Assembly: GCA_916610825.1 (NCBI GenBank)
Contig: OU744449.1
Location: 26,767,732-26,831,731 of the forward strand
Reading direction: 5' to 3'
Length of the DNA stretch: 64,000 bases
Source of the DNA: Haliclystus octoradiatus
Lineage: Eukaryota; Cnidaria; Staurozoa; Stauromedusae; Haliclystidae
Positions 32,601 to 45,300 of this stretch are shown one piece after another; position 1 is the stretch's first letter; each line of letters starts with the position of its first letter. The notes below the pieces were generated by a model. That model worked only from the letters and a program-made list of their open reading frames with translations. It was not told the origin of the DNA and made no database searches. Position numbers and translations under genes: made by a program.

Positions 32601-35560
32601 AATATTATGGCCTGTTTAAAACTCTCAAAAACACAAATCTGAGTTAGACTATCTTGGTTCTATTATAATATCTTGATAATAAATAGTAACAAAATAAAAC
32701 AGGAAATTGAAATGAGATTAAAATATGTCATCAGAATCATCACTAAACTTAAAAAAAAAATAAAAATAAAAAAAAAGGTTAAAAAAAAAACAAAAAACAT
32801 TTTGGCGTGCGATCAATGGCACGCGTCCGGAGTGTTTAAGCGTTCGACTGCACTCCTTATAGTAGGCTACAATCCATACAGATCATCTAATAGTATATTA
32901 GTCCAATTCTAATAGTTTATAATACCTTTATTTGTCCAGATATTTCAAAGACAACATCCCTACTCATTTAACGAGCAGTATAATTGCGGTAAGCAACATT
33001 CTTGTTTCTGGGACTAAAACAATTAACAATTATTGAACGAGATCGAGAGTCAATATATATATTTTTGCAAATTACTAACATTTATGGTGTCTAGCGATTA
33101 TTAAAATGAACAATTAGGCATTACAATATCCAACGAGATTGAGAGTGACACTGAGAATTATCAGGCCGAGGTGCATGTTATTCAATTTCTATCTAAATTT
33201 TAACGATAAGAGCCTGGAACTAATTCCGGTACACATTTTCAAATAATTTTTGACTCTAATTAGTTAAGAATTTGAGGGTAAATAATTCCAGACTATTTCT
33301 GTGGTAGGCCTATCGCAAGGAATACAGTCAGAGACGAGACATTGAATCTGCTGTAACTGTTTATTTAGTTTAAATCTTACATATATATACATGTTTATAA
33401 TATGCTGACTAATACTATAGAATCATCATCTAGATGTATAATTACGTAACTGCTTTATGTATACATCATTGTGATTCAGCATATTTTACAATAACAGAAG
33501 GTCAACAAACATGATAGCATATAACATTACATTTGAGAAATAATTACGTCATCGTGACATGACAGATTTAACATAAAACACATATATTGAAAACACTACA
33601 ATTTCCAATAGCCATCTGATAGTCAAAGTGTCCATATGATCGATCCATTTTTCTATGGGACAATACTACTGCACACATATTGTAGATTTGCGTTGATGTT
33701 CTATGACTTTTCATGTAACAAGTAAACAATTTTGTTTATATTTATCAAATTCAGGGAACATGCGCTACTATAATTACCATGCCAATAGATGTATTGAAGA
33801 CAAGATTAATGAGTGCAAGCGTAGGACAATATAGGGTAAGAAATTTCGGAAGTCGATACCTTTATATTGGCCTCTACTCACCTGTGAAAACAGTTCATGA
33901 ATATTCGATGGCCTAGTTTTTATGAACAAACCATAAATTGTACATGAACAGTTCACAAAAACTTTCATGAAAGACATGTTATTTAACATTCATGAGCTAG
34001 CATTCATGAACTGTTTATAAGGTGTTTATGAATTAGTTCATGAATGTTCGTAGGCCTAAAGTTCATAACAGTTCAGGAGCTCAACCAAGTTTTTTGCTGG
34101 GGCTTGAGCATTTTTCTGTTTTCTGAAGGATGTAACAGATATTTTACAAACAGAACAGATGTACACCGATGAGGAATCAAACCACGGTTTCCCGCATATC
34201 GTGCAGAGACAATAAAAAAATCAATTTTTTTCTGCTCTGGGCCTAATCTTCTGGATTTCAGGGTTGCTACTCTTTAGGCCCTGGCTTAGTACAGTGGCTT
34301 GTGAGTTATAAGACTTTTTTGTAACTCACTACACATCGCTCGTGTTAATAAAATGATATATCAGTCCTCTTACCCATTGCATGCCCGCTGCTGCATATAG
34401 TTGATGGTCTAACTTCACAGGGGAATATTGGCAAATTGAGCTTGAAAATGAATCAGCTCAACTATGAGTTGATAAAAACAAACATTCATTGATTTATATT
34501 TAATCTTTTTATCTAGGGAATATTTCATTGTGCTATTGAAACTGGAAGGAATGGACCTCGTGGATTTTACAAGGTAACAATCATTCTAATTATGATAATA
34601 TCACCGTTATTTCATGCCCTTTATGTTACTACTAGCGAGAGCAAGGAAAATTATTCATAATTGTACCATCATATTTCTTGCGCAGAATCGGTGCATTTCG
34701 AATGCCGTGTATGATGCATTTCAGATGTCTTAAACGTTTCATAATAGTAATCCGTAGAAAGGCAATATGATTCTGTGATATCTTTCAGAGTAAAGTTTGC
34801 ATAGACGGTCGTACAATTTGTACAATATTTTAGAGTCCTTTAGAATTTTATTATCACCCATCTAACTTTGACTTGGAATTTAAATTTTCGGAATCAATCG
34901 GCAAGGAGATTGAATTTGATCTTGTTGGCAGGCCTACATATGCGTCATAGGGAGTAACAATTAACATAGGTAAAAATTCTACAGATCATTTGCTTTGTCA
35001 AGTTTTATCGTGAAGCTCACTGAAATTGATTTTACAATTCAGTTTGCGTTCAGAGCCCTCTTATAAATGTATATGTTTTGGTGACTTTGTCATGCTTTCA
35101 CGGATTTATGAAATAATGGGATAGCAAAAGAATAATGACTATGGAGCTGCTGTACGTTCTGCATTTTCTCAAAATGCTCAAACTGCTAAGAAGGCTTTGC
35201 CTTTGACGGTAAATGATGGGAATTTAAATTGTTTTGTTTTGTAATCGTTTACAATGACATTTGACTAATACATTAGAAACAATAACGGGAAATATTTACC
35301 TAGTGATTTTTATAAACAGTTAATGGGAATTTCAAATTGACCAGAGAAACGCCCTGTTTAGACATGAGTCGCTCCGTCGAAGATTTGTTACTGTGTGCTC
35401 TGGTTTCTTCCTAGTTTTATAATGTCAATTTCACGAGGTTTGAATCTCACATTTTGTTTTTCAGGGATTCATACCAGCTTGGATGAGATTAGGACCACAT
35501 ACGATTCTTACTTGGTTATTATTAGAACAATTAAGACTTCTTTTTCCTGCTAAAGAGTGA
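26618..35560 (+). CDS. SLC25A10: Mitochondrial dicarboxylate carrier
   Basis: An inner-membrane carrier that exchanges malate and succinate for phosphate or sulfur anions. Thirteen coding exons: 26618-26713, 27432-27551, 27664-27733, 28255-28299, 28401-28449, 29066-29107, 29193-29236, 30155-30225, 31131-31174, 32940-32988, 33755-33835, 34517-34573, 35465-35560. All introns are GT..AG and phases agree. The product is 287 aa, the same length as human SLC25A10. The three carrier repeats show HPLDLLK (26-32), NPADMVNVR (119-127) and MPIDVLKTR (219-227). RWYLGGISG near the start, RMQNDMKLP after repeat-2 helix 1, and the C-terminal GPHTILTW match the dicarboxylate branch, not the oxoglutarate or uncoupling carriers. 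Every residue block is present and no break is seen. Introns 6-12 carry many mobile elements. Confidence 0.96.
27887..28070. mobile_element. 184-bp pogo/Tc1-like MITE
   Basis: Ends are CAGTGTAACCCGCTTAAATG and the inverted CAGTTTAACTCACTTATGTG, each flanked by TA. It lies in intron 3 of the carrier gene and encodes nothing. Confidence 0.75.
29366..29794 (-). CDS. Hypothetical antisense ORF in carrier intron 7
   Basis: An uninterrupted 142-codon frame starting MGTQDDGRLQPKHEHFN, in locally GC-richer DNA than the rest of the intron. The composition looks like protein (KHEHFNICLVF, RRGYGRVVSFHNV), but I recognise no domain, signal peptide or membrane segment. In this AT-rich background a frame this long is unusual. 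It could be a nested gene exon, a decayed processed sequence or part of an unrecognised transposon. No matching splice partners or promoter were identified. Confidence 0.25.
   Translation of the reverse strand: MGTQDDGRLQPKHEHFNICLVFMNPLQSGCSLEEFASNCLMNNGQKIAFARLSHSPNSVQRKLSVNSMHTILIHTPQSLHDILHWQPKEMLRRGYGRVVSFHNVLYRELFYLKVSLSAMSDRVLWRSLCSKYVRRKRDGIFL
29905..30010. mobile_element. TTCATGAAC-family MITE, degenerate
   Basis: Fragments ggtcatgaacaattcatgg and gttaaatggcc match the family consensus (see 53240-53466). Confidence 0.45.
30340..30460 (-). repeat. SINE family A (tRNA-derived)
   Basis: On the minus strand an A-box-like taactcagtggaagagcg is followed by a B box gggtttgattcctcg and a shared tail. 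Related copies are at 34120-34215, 53925-54065 and 56500-56595, all on the minus strand. Confidence 0.7.
30485..30660 (-). repeat. SINE family B, tail fragment
   Basis: Reverse complement of the 3' half of 50932-51284: shared cctaccgaaggcacc, ttttcgctgagagcaatg and gatcttagcc blocks. Confidence 0.7.
31186..31339. mobile_element. 154-bp MITE with 6-bp target duplication
   Basis: TIRs are CAGACATGAGAATT and its inverted AATTCTGATGTCTG. Perfect direct repeats TATTAT flank it. A second copy with its own 6-bp duplication lies at 55991-56141. It is in carrier intron 9, just after the donor. Confidence 0.85.
31538..31620. mobile_element. TTCATGAAC-family MITE, partial
   Basis: Begins gcccctgtgaaaaacagtg, then gttcatgaacgataaatg and ccccaattttcatga. 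Only the left half is recognisable. Confidence 0.55.
31884..32676. repeat. Long inverted repeat, ~350-bp arms
   Basis: Left arm 31884-32241 and right arm 32354-32676 are reverse complements with very few mismatches, apart from a ~37-base piece missing from the right arm. The loop is 112 bases. It lies in carrier intron 9, so the pre-mRNA could form a long hairpin. The left-arm sequence is also distantly related to part of the U1 tandem unit (about 5145-5320), so it belongs to a dispersed repeat family. Confidence 0.9.
32741..32805. repeat. A-rich low-complexity tract
   Basis: A poly-A-rich stretch directly beside the long inverted repeat. No function is suggested by the sequence. Confidence 0.7.
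33878..34105. mobile_element. TTCATGAAC-family MITE
   Basis: Starts cacctgtgaaaacagttcatg and ends ttttttgctgggg. The interior is rich in gttcatgaa and its complement, with a gatggcctag block corresponding to the family's aaatggcc. In carrier intron 11. Confidence 0.6.
34120..34215 (-). repeat. SINE family A, partial
   Basis: Minus-strand B box gtggtttgattcctcat, followed by the family tail. Confidence 0.6.
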
Positions 35561-36332
35561 CGATAGACAACTTAATGTATATTTTAACCAAACAATTAAT
35601 TTTTGATAATATTTTACAATAGTGTATGTCTTATTTAATATGAAATATCAGATACATTACAAATCTTATTTACTGTAGCCAGAACCGTGTCAGAATGTAT
35701 ATAAACCCTTAAGGTATTATTATCAAATATATTTTATAATTTTTATTCGATCTTGTTTTTTTAATTATTATTTCTACCCCTCTGAGATAATAGTTCATTG
35801 ACTTTATCTCACTATGTTTCTCTTCTGAAAACGAAGACCACAAATTAGAGGCCATAAAACGCATTCATTATGCGTATTCCGTTATTATGATATGGTGCAG
35901 TTGAAGAAATAACAGTAAAACTATATCTAATTAGCAGTGTTGTAAATACTTGTTACTAAAGTAATTTGTAATGTAAGTTATTGACTTTTTTAAAGTAATT
36001 CTAACATCACTGCCAATTTGACATATCCATTCCCTCTACCTGTGTGTAATGGTCACCCAACATAATTATATAATCCATGAATTTGTTTCCTATAATGATA
36101 AATCTGGTTTTCTTTACTTCTGTAAACGAATAATAAGATTTTGTAAATATGGGCGTGGTGTGCCCCTTTCACCCCTCTACTCTATGTTCTATGCCTCATT
36201 CTGAATTTTCTACGAAACCTTCACTTTTCGAAAATGACCGCCACTGTGTTTTGGTTTGGACATGGATTACCGAGAACTGCTTATGATGGATTATCTTGAT
36301 TAGCAATTTAGTGTAACTATTTGCAAATTGTC
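35561..36332. other. Carrier 3' flank and DNA-PKcs promoter region
   Basis: 772 bases separate the carrier stop codon from the DNA-PKcs start codon in head-to-tail order. No canonical AATAAA stands out near the carrier stop, and no TATA box is obvious before the DNA-PKcs start. No other gene is seen. Confidence 0.5.
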
Positions 36333-39300
36333 ATGGGGGAAACCTTGAAAGAATATCTTCTTAATCTACATGATTGTCTATCGTCTGATTCCCTTGGGAA
36401 ATACAATCGGTCTGGAAATGTTGCCCACGATGTCATCGGTTTTTGCTTGGAAAGCATTGCTGTTTCTGAATTAGGTAAATAGGTTAACTTGCAAACTTGA
36501 GCAAATCTACATTATTGTATAGTATACTGATCAATTTGTTTACGTGTGAAGTTTAGGCTACAAGAAGCCAACACAGTAAACTTTGAACCCAAGCTGGTTT
36601 GCACTCTTTTACGTACGGTGTTGTAATGTAAACAGATAAGCACATGCTAACTAGGCCAACGACAACTAGGGCAAGGCCGACATACCGTGTCCGTATCTGA
36701 ATCACAGCACTGATCGCAGTATGCCATGGCGGTCTCTAAGATTCATCTATAAATTAATTATTGTTTTGCTTTAGCACTTATAAATTTCATTTTTGAAAAT
36801 TATGTTTATTGTTGTTAACTTGTTCTCTGCATGGGATTTGCCCTTAAATTTCTGACCTCTGTGAGTGTTCAACGAAAGCTTTGGCAGCCTTCTGGTACCC
36901 TGGAACATATCAACATTTGTTTCTGATTTTTTTGATGAAGTTTGTCAAAAAATTATAAAATGTCACTTTTCTTTTAAATAGGTCTACTCCGAGTCCAGCC
37001 TTCCCGGAATTTAAGATTGCAGGATTTTCCCATTTTTGACACTAAATACCTAAAATTAATGCAAGAATGCAGAAATTAATGAATGAGTTCCTTCTGCTGC
37101 ATACTCTAACTAAAAACCTGTAAGATTCTTACGGGGTCGGCATGGAGGAGACAGAAAACACGCAGTGAACTTCACATTAATATATCTAATCCTTCTTTAG
37201 TGACAGTCAACAAGCAAGAGAGCAAAACAACAGGCATGCAAAAGTACATATAACAGTTGTTGTTGTATAACAGTTACTAATCGCATGACAATGCGAAATC
37301 ATCAATCAAAACACATTACTAATTATCACACGGCATCATGCACTCAAACAATACAATCACGTGAAAAGCATGCACACAATACCTAAAATTTTACATGACA
37401 TAACAAATTCAACACATTGTAACTACAACACTTCATACAGATATACAACTGAGACCAGGAAGACGTGTTATCATGAACAATATCATAACTAAATCCTACA
37501 AAACCTAAGCTCAAAGAATTAGAAATAATGGCCATTGAATTAAATTCTCGTCAATAATTTCCCAGATTTAGAAGCTGACTCTACTAGTCAGTCCAGGGCA
37601 ATTTAAACTGTTTAAAAAAGCATTGCAATTTGTTATTAATCGTTATTAAATATCAGAATCTTCAGTAAATAATGAACATTTTTAGTGTGACATCAAATTT
37701 TGACCCATGGATGCTCTGAGGAGAAACTGGGCCTATATAGATCTAATTAAATCGGCTTAAGTGTGTTACTGTGAAAAACCCAGATTTTTAAATTGTTAAC
37801 AGCTTTGATTAAAACCTTCCATCAGGCACGAGTTCATTCAATTATATGTGTTCGAAAAATTTTATTCAACATAAAAATAATCACAATTTCAGCATCTATT
37901 AACTATGGAAGAAATCAAAATTCTGATCCAATCTGATCCTGAAACAAACAATCACATCCAAAGCTGACAAGGGTCCGGTTTGATCTGACCATATATATGG
38001 ATCAGATTCGCACACTCTAGTGTCGATGGTAGATTGTTATAACTTGAGGCGATAAAATTTCAGATTTGATCATAATCTTGAAAATACTGCTCTAGTACTA
38101 TGCATTCCAATGCTTTTAAAGAGCAAGTCTCATACGTTACAGCAAGTTTTAATATTAATTTAGAGAAAAAAACATAGCTAGGTGCTAGGCCCTAGATGAG
38201 AGATATTGATATAGATGTTTGACCAATAAATCTTACAAATATCAATTTTCTTCTGAATTTTCTCTAACTTTCTGGAATCTAGGATTCCAAGATTCGTACT
38301 TTTCTTGAACTCTGGATGTTTGGAATCTACTTTTGGTCTGAGTCTTGGTTTCTTAGGACTACTTGCAATGCGCTATATTTTTATTCACAATTTTTAATTG
38401 ATAGGCCTATATTGTTAAATTCTAAGTTTCATGTAAACAAGACCAATGATGTCGTTCTTCTTTTTCTCATTTTGAAGGCATCCACTGTGCATTGTTGTTT
38501 GATAGAGACATTGGAGTGACCAGTTTCCTTAACAAATCAGCAAATCTTAAAGAGGTAAAATCATCATCTCAATGATTATGTATTAAGTCAAACCTACTTG
38601 ACAAGAAAACCACAAAAAAGTTATGAAATGTCAATGCATTTTTATGGCATTTTTTGAGCATTTTCACGTTTTGATATCGTGGATATGGACGTTATAGTTT
38701 TCAAACTTTTCATGGCTTAGGCTACAAAATTTGTGGTTTTCACTTTTTTCCATTTTCATTGTGTTTTCACAACACTTTTGGTGTTGGTAGCACTGTTGTA
38801 AATTGAAAATATCGCATCCAACAGCAGAAGATGTTACTCATTTGATGTTTTAGTCTAGATAAAGCTGAGTTGACCTTTTAGGGTATTTGAACCACAGTCG
38901 TTGACCAGATCTGAAGTCCGGTTGCTTTATCATCTTAGCCAATCCATGCCATTAACAGTTCAATTTGTTCATAACTAGATGATAATGATAAGAGGGATCT
39001 AAGTCAACTCCCAATCTACGGTAGATTGATCGGCAGCACCCAAGTTTGGTCGGTTCACATAGAAACAAAGATGTGTAATTATTACCGCTGCGAACAGTGC
39101 CTGGCAAAAGGTTTAGTCTTCTGGAATCTGTGGAAAGTTTTCAACATTTTCTTCTGAATTTTTATTGAGGTTTGGCCTATTAATCAGAAAAGTATCTATT
39201 CAGATACCAGGATCCCCACTTTTGTCTAACCCTGCCTGCGACAATCAGTTCAGAAGTTCATGGACAGTTAATGAACTAGTTCATCAACGTTAAATGGCCT

Positions 39301-42300
39301 TAGAATTTTCATGGACTTTTTTATGAACTGTTCATGAACTGCTCATGATTTGGCCATTTAACGTTCATGAACTGTTCATCATCCTAAATTGTTTTTCGCA
39401 ACGGTAATACTGGTGCCCCCCTTGTAGGCCTATCGCTATTTTATTTGTGCTTCTTTTTAGTTTGAATCTACAAAAGCCGATTTGATCAAATTTTTATCAG
39501 CATTTTATCAGCAATATGCAAACTCAGTCGGCGATCACCTGATATTAATAAAGGTTTGTTCATTTATAATGGATACAAATTCTATTTGCCTAGGCTAATT
39601 ATAGCCTAGAGCATCAAACTCTAATGTAGTCTAATTACTTAGTCCTAATCATCCTTGGAATCGGATAATCTATGTATGTTGTGATAATTAAAAGATACAA
39701 TAAATAGATAATGAATTACGATCTGCAACGGCGCTGAAGGCTACATACCTATTGATATATAAAACCACTCAAAGTCTCATTACTTCTGTTAGGCTGTAAG
39801 GCATGTAACTGAAATACCCGCATTTGAGTAAAGACTCAAAGAGATTTGTTTAATTCATGTTTGCCATTCTAGTGAATCTCAGCCATATAATTAATGGCCT
39901 AGGCCTGTTGTACATAAGATGCTAATATTGTGCTGTTCAATATTGTTTTAAAATAAATTGTTTTTAAAAGTGTTTACTTATAAATAGGATGTTTGTATTT
40001 CATTATTGAATCGGGACCAATCTGCAAAGGTGAAACGTGAAGCAATTGGAACTCTTATAGAGGTAAGACATTTTACGTTAGACAAGATATATTTATGTTT
40101 TTGTAGTATAGTACAGGCAATATCAAAGAAAAACTACGTCGATTTAACTGAAACTTTTTCAAAATGAAATCACACAATACCGTATTACATTTTTTGTTGT
40201 TGTATCGTTAAGCATAGGTGTTATTGTTTTACAATGCGTTATTGTTTACATTGTTGTTAGGCTATTTTTGTTTTTGCATTCATTTCTAATTATTTTATGC
40301 CTTGTGTGACTCTCTGAAACTAAGCTTGTTCATTTGCACTTATAGACCGTGTTGACCAAGTCTGTTGTGTTTTTATAAATATATAGGGGAGACCGGGGAG
40401 ACTTGGACCACTTTTCACCTTTTTAATTATTAAAATTATTGTGGTTGTGCAAATGTAACAAATTTTATGTCATTAATTAGCTAACATGCTCAATTCAAAA
40501 GGGTAAGAATATCAATTACATAAATGTAGCAGTTTTTCAAATATTTAGTGCGGAAGACTGACCATTTTAGAGGGGAGACTTGGGACACCGTGGGGTGACA
40601 CGGATCAGGCATATTTTCTCAAAATTTCTTTAAATAAATGACAAATTTACTTTCCAGTACCAGACACTACAGCTGTTGCTTTGTCTTAGGGAGTTTATTT
40701 GATCAAAATTAAGCCAGCAACAAGTAATTTTAGCATTAATAGATAACATTAATTTTTGACACACCTGTCATCAATCTAATTGTAATTGATTTAGCAACTT
40801 TATCTCAACAAAGTAAAAAAGTCAAATACAGCGCATATAAATAAAAACAAACTCATATCTCATCCAAATGCGATAAGTTTCCCATTAGTGGTTGATGCTA
40901 AAACGCGCTGTTCCATGTCTCCCCGTTTGACTTCCCAGCATAAAATGAGGTGGCACTCCTCATCAACAGGAATGTATGCAAACATTTTATATCAAAAGGT
41001 TCATCAAAGTAAAACCGTTGCAATGGCACCATTCAATATGGCAATTAAACACTCATTCCAAAATTTATTTAATCAAAAGAGGAATTGCAAAACGCATGTC
41101 GATCATCGTAAGCTGTACACTAAAATTTCTTGATAATTAGTTATGGTTGGTTATTGAAATTTAGCGAAACAACATGAAATGAAGTGATATACAGCATATT
41201 AGAAGATAATTTACATGGGTAATCAGGAACGCTTTTGTCCCATGTCTCCCTAGGTCCAAGTCTCCCCGGTCTCCCCTAACCTTGATTTTATTTTTTGTAA
41301 CTATGACTTCTACTGGACATATTGTGAAATCAAACTGTTTCTCAAAACAGTAAAAGTAATTTCTTTCAAGTGGTAATTCAACCATATAAATTCTGAAGAA
41401 ATCCCCAAATGAAAAAAAAACTGGAAATAAGAGAAATTTATTTGGCTTGCCTTTGTAATCAATGATTACAGTTTGGGACTTAAAAAGGTAGAAAGAAGGT
41501 TTGACTAATGCAAATGATTTGATATTCGACTTATGTGTTTGTAGTATGAGTTACATAGGGTGCTGTGTTGTGTTTTTAAATCAATCCCAATTATAGATGT
41601 AGGCCTAAAAAAGAACGAAGAGATAATATTAATAATATTTAACAAAGATCTCTGCTTATAATTTGTTTTTAGGTGTTGGAAACCCGTATCAGCAATGACT
41701 CAAAAAGTCAACTTGATGTTCCGAATCTTTCAAACAAGTAAGCCATAATGATTTCACAATCAATCGTGCTGTATGCTACTATCCTTGAATCATCCAAACG
41801 TTAACATGATTTTCAGCCTAGCTTGTGAACTGGCTGGCGTATAAGTAATCTGCCAAAATGAAAAAGTTGAAAGAAATATTAATAAAAATTCTGTAAAGTA
41901 CCCCTGCGAAAAGTAGTTCAGGAGTTCATGCATGGACAATTCATGAGCGTTAAATGGCCCCAATTTTCATGAACCTTCATGAACAGTTCATGAGCAGTTC
42001 ATGAAAATTGAGGCCATTCAAGATTCATGATCTTTTCAAGAATTGTTCATGAACTTATAAAATGTTTTTTGCAGGGGACTTTTTCACTTTCAATTAATCA
42101 ACGTTTTACAACCTCTAACAGACAGTCCAGGCCCATATTTTGTACTCCTGCTCACCTGACAGGGTTTGAGTTATTTGTTTTTTATTACAACCATTTCAAT
42201 GTTTTCTTGGGACAATGTCTGGTCCAATAAACTTTGGGATCCTGGAATCCTAAAATTGTCTACTTTCTGATTTATAAAAGCCAATCACACAAACCTCAAC

Positions 42301-45300
42301 TCCAACAAGAAGGGGTGCACAAATTTGGAAGAAAATGTTGAATTTATCCAGAAGACTGAGCATCCTTTTGTCAGACTCTTAAATTTGGACTCCATTTTTA
42401 ATGAGAAATCAAAAGTCTTAATTGAAAGCCTCAATTCAGCATGCGTTTGATACATTTGAAAACATTTAAAATGTTTAAAACATTTAATCAGCCCTTTGAA
42501 AACAAGCCTAGTATGGTTTACCAGGCCCTGAGTAAATATAGATGATAATGATGATGATGATTTCCATCCAATTTAGTATTTTGATGTCATTTTTTTAGGA
42601 TTTTCAATCTATGTTTGCAAAGTGCAAGAGCATCAGCTTCTGGTAAGTGCAGTTAGCTTAATTTGATCTATCCGTCTCAGCAAGATGACTGTAGTTGATT
42701 TAAAATGGAAAAGTGAGCCAGTCCCAGTAGGTTTTGGAATAAATAGGGATAGGCCTACCATCATTTATTAAAAATGTTATTTCTTAAAATATTTTTAGAT
42801 TTATTTTTGATTAACTCATCTTTACTTAGTTATAGCATGCTAAGTCAGTCCCTTGTTTACTGAGTAGTACTGACGACGGCTAATGGCCAGAAACAAGTAC
42901 TTGTCTGTTGCTATTTCTTAAAATATATATTTCTATAATATATAATAAAAGGAGTCAAAGACTTCACATTCATAATTGTGTTCATGCTTACGCAATCATC
43001 AGACAAATAAACTAAATACCAAATAATGAAAAACATACAATTCCGCCTATACCTATCGATTCACATGTCTGCAGTTATTGTTTAACAGAACAAAGGCTGT
43101 TGATGCTAGAAATAAATTGTATTGTTATTATTTGCTATTATCGCTGGTTAGTTATCATCTGCATATGCAAATTATAAAATATATGTTATGTTTTCATGGA
43201 TTTATAATTAGCTAGATAAAGTTTATTCTCATTTCTACATTTGGGAATAAGTTCAAATTTTGTATTCAATAGATTTTCTTTAGCGCAATGGTATGATACT
43301 TTCAATTAAACATCTAGATGACATTTTTTTGATTTGTTGCTGTATGCTTGCGCTTTAGCTTGGCAGGTCCATTCGATTTTGTAGTTTTCTTTCCTATCTT
43401 TTAGTCTCCAAATGTATTTCAAAAGCTGTGTGCTGTGTGTTTCCAAGGTTAATATATTTTCTATATAATAATAACAAGACAATTTATTTCTAGCATCAAC
43501 AGCCTTTGTTCTGTTGAACAATTAAACTGCGGATTTGTAAATTGATATAGGCGGAACTGTATGTTTTTCATTACTTAGTTTATTTGTCTGATGATTGCGA
43601 CGTATGCATGAAACTGTTAGTAACAATTATGAATGTGTAGTCTTTGACTCCTTTTATTATATTTTGCTCTGTTAAATGACATCGAGCACTATTATTTGCT
43701 ATTAGATAATATCTAATATTTCTATAATATATATATAATAAGAATGGTGCTTTTGTGTTTGGTCATATAACATAGCACTACTGCTCAAATGCTCATTGGG
43801 TCGATCCAATGTTTCCTAGAACGAATCCATACTTGATAGACTGGCTATTTTTTATTTTTATAATATTTCTTTTATTTATTTATTCGTTATTTATTATTTA
43901 TTTAATTACATGGCTTATATCATTATATATCATTGTCATATGATTGTATTTATCATTATGGAATTAATAATTCAAAATAAATAAAAGCTCAAAAGTATGA
44001 CTTGAACAATAGTAGAGGAATATGAGATACGGTTGATGCTCTTCTCCCACATTGGGTTTTTTATTTCTTATTTTATTTAATAAGCTTGCGGTACATTTGT
44101 AGTAGTTAATTTACCGAAGGCACGGTATCATATAATCTAAAAAGACATGTTGAACATTTTATATAATGTTTTTTTTAGTTCGTAGTGGCTACTTACAATT
44201 ACTTGGAATTCTTTGTGAGAAATTCCCACAGCATATGCATGATAAATCAGAAAGATTGTTTGCAATCTATGTGGCACAACTCAAAAAAGAGGTAAGGGCA
44301 TTCCTGCAAGATTCGTTGAGTTCATGAACTTTACGAACATTCATGAATTGTTCATGAGCTCCGTATAAACTGTACATTTTATGATTTGTTCATGAACATT
44401 GAATGGCCTGTTTTGTTGAATTTTTCATGAATTTTTTTCAGTTGATTCACTTCATTTCTAAATTTGGTAGAAGCGATGATTAATAAAATTGATCGACACA
44501 TAGCCTAACCTCCCTAAAAGTCCCTTTTGTAATATAAAGCAATTTAAGGAAGTCAGGTTATTTATCAGTGTTTCTCAAAAGAATCCTAGCTCCATACACT
44601 ATGAATAAAAAAGTTGTGAAAAAGTTGTGAAATTTAACTTTTTTTAACACTTTTTCACAAGTTAAAAAACATGTGAACCGTGCAATATTCACAAGTTTTT
44701 TTAAATCGTGAAAACATAATTAAAAAGTTGTGAAAAAGTTGTGAAAAAATAATTTGCCCAGGTGTACTTATTCGCCTGCCCCTGTATCCAGTTATCCCCT
44801 AAATTTGTAGGGTTTTATTTGTTTTATACCATCTTTGTGATCTTATCATTAATGAGTCATTTATTTGTTCATTTGCATTTTTTATTAACATTAATTAATG
44901 AAACTATATAGTTTGTTTGGTTTTTAAGAAGCTTTGTTCAAGAAGTTTTTCTTAAAATCAGCACTAACTGCTGTGAATTAAATAGCCCATGCATACAGTT
45001 AAACCTGTTATAATGTTCACTTCTATACAGCGGCCACCTGTATGTAGTGGTCAGCCTTTCATATGTGTAAAATAGTATTTTCTATTAAATCATCCCTAGG
45101 CTATATATTAAAGCCACCTTACATATCGTGGTCAGTTTATCTACCTTCATTGCTGGCAGTTACATACAGATTTCACTGTACTTGAGTTCTATTTGTTTTA
45201 CTTCAGATGACATCTAAACAAAAGAAACCCGAATTACAGATTGTTGCTGGTTGTTTCAAAGGACTGAAAGGTTACTTGTATAACTTTGCAGCTTCAGGCA

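Noticed and set aside
40888-41133. Possible transposase remnant inside the 891-bp TIR element
   Set aside because: The 81-codon frame shows no DDE/D or DNA-binding motif, so the element is treated as non-autonomous.
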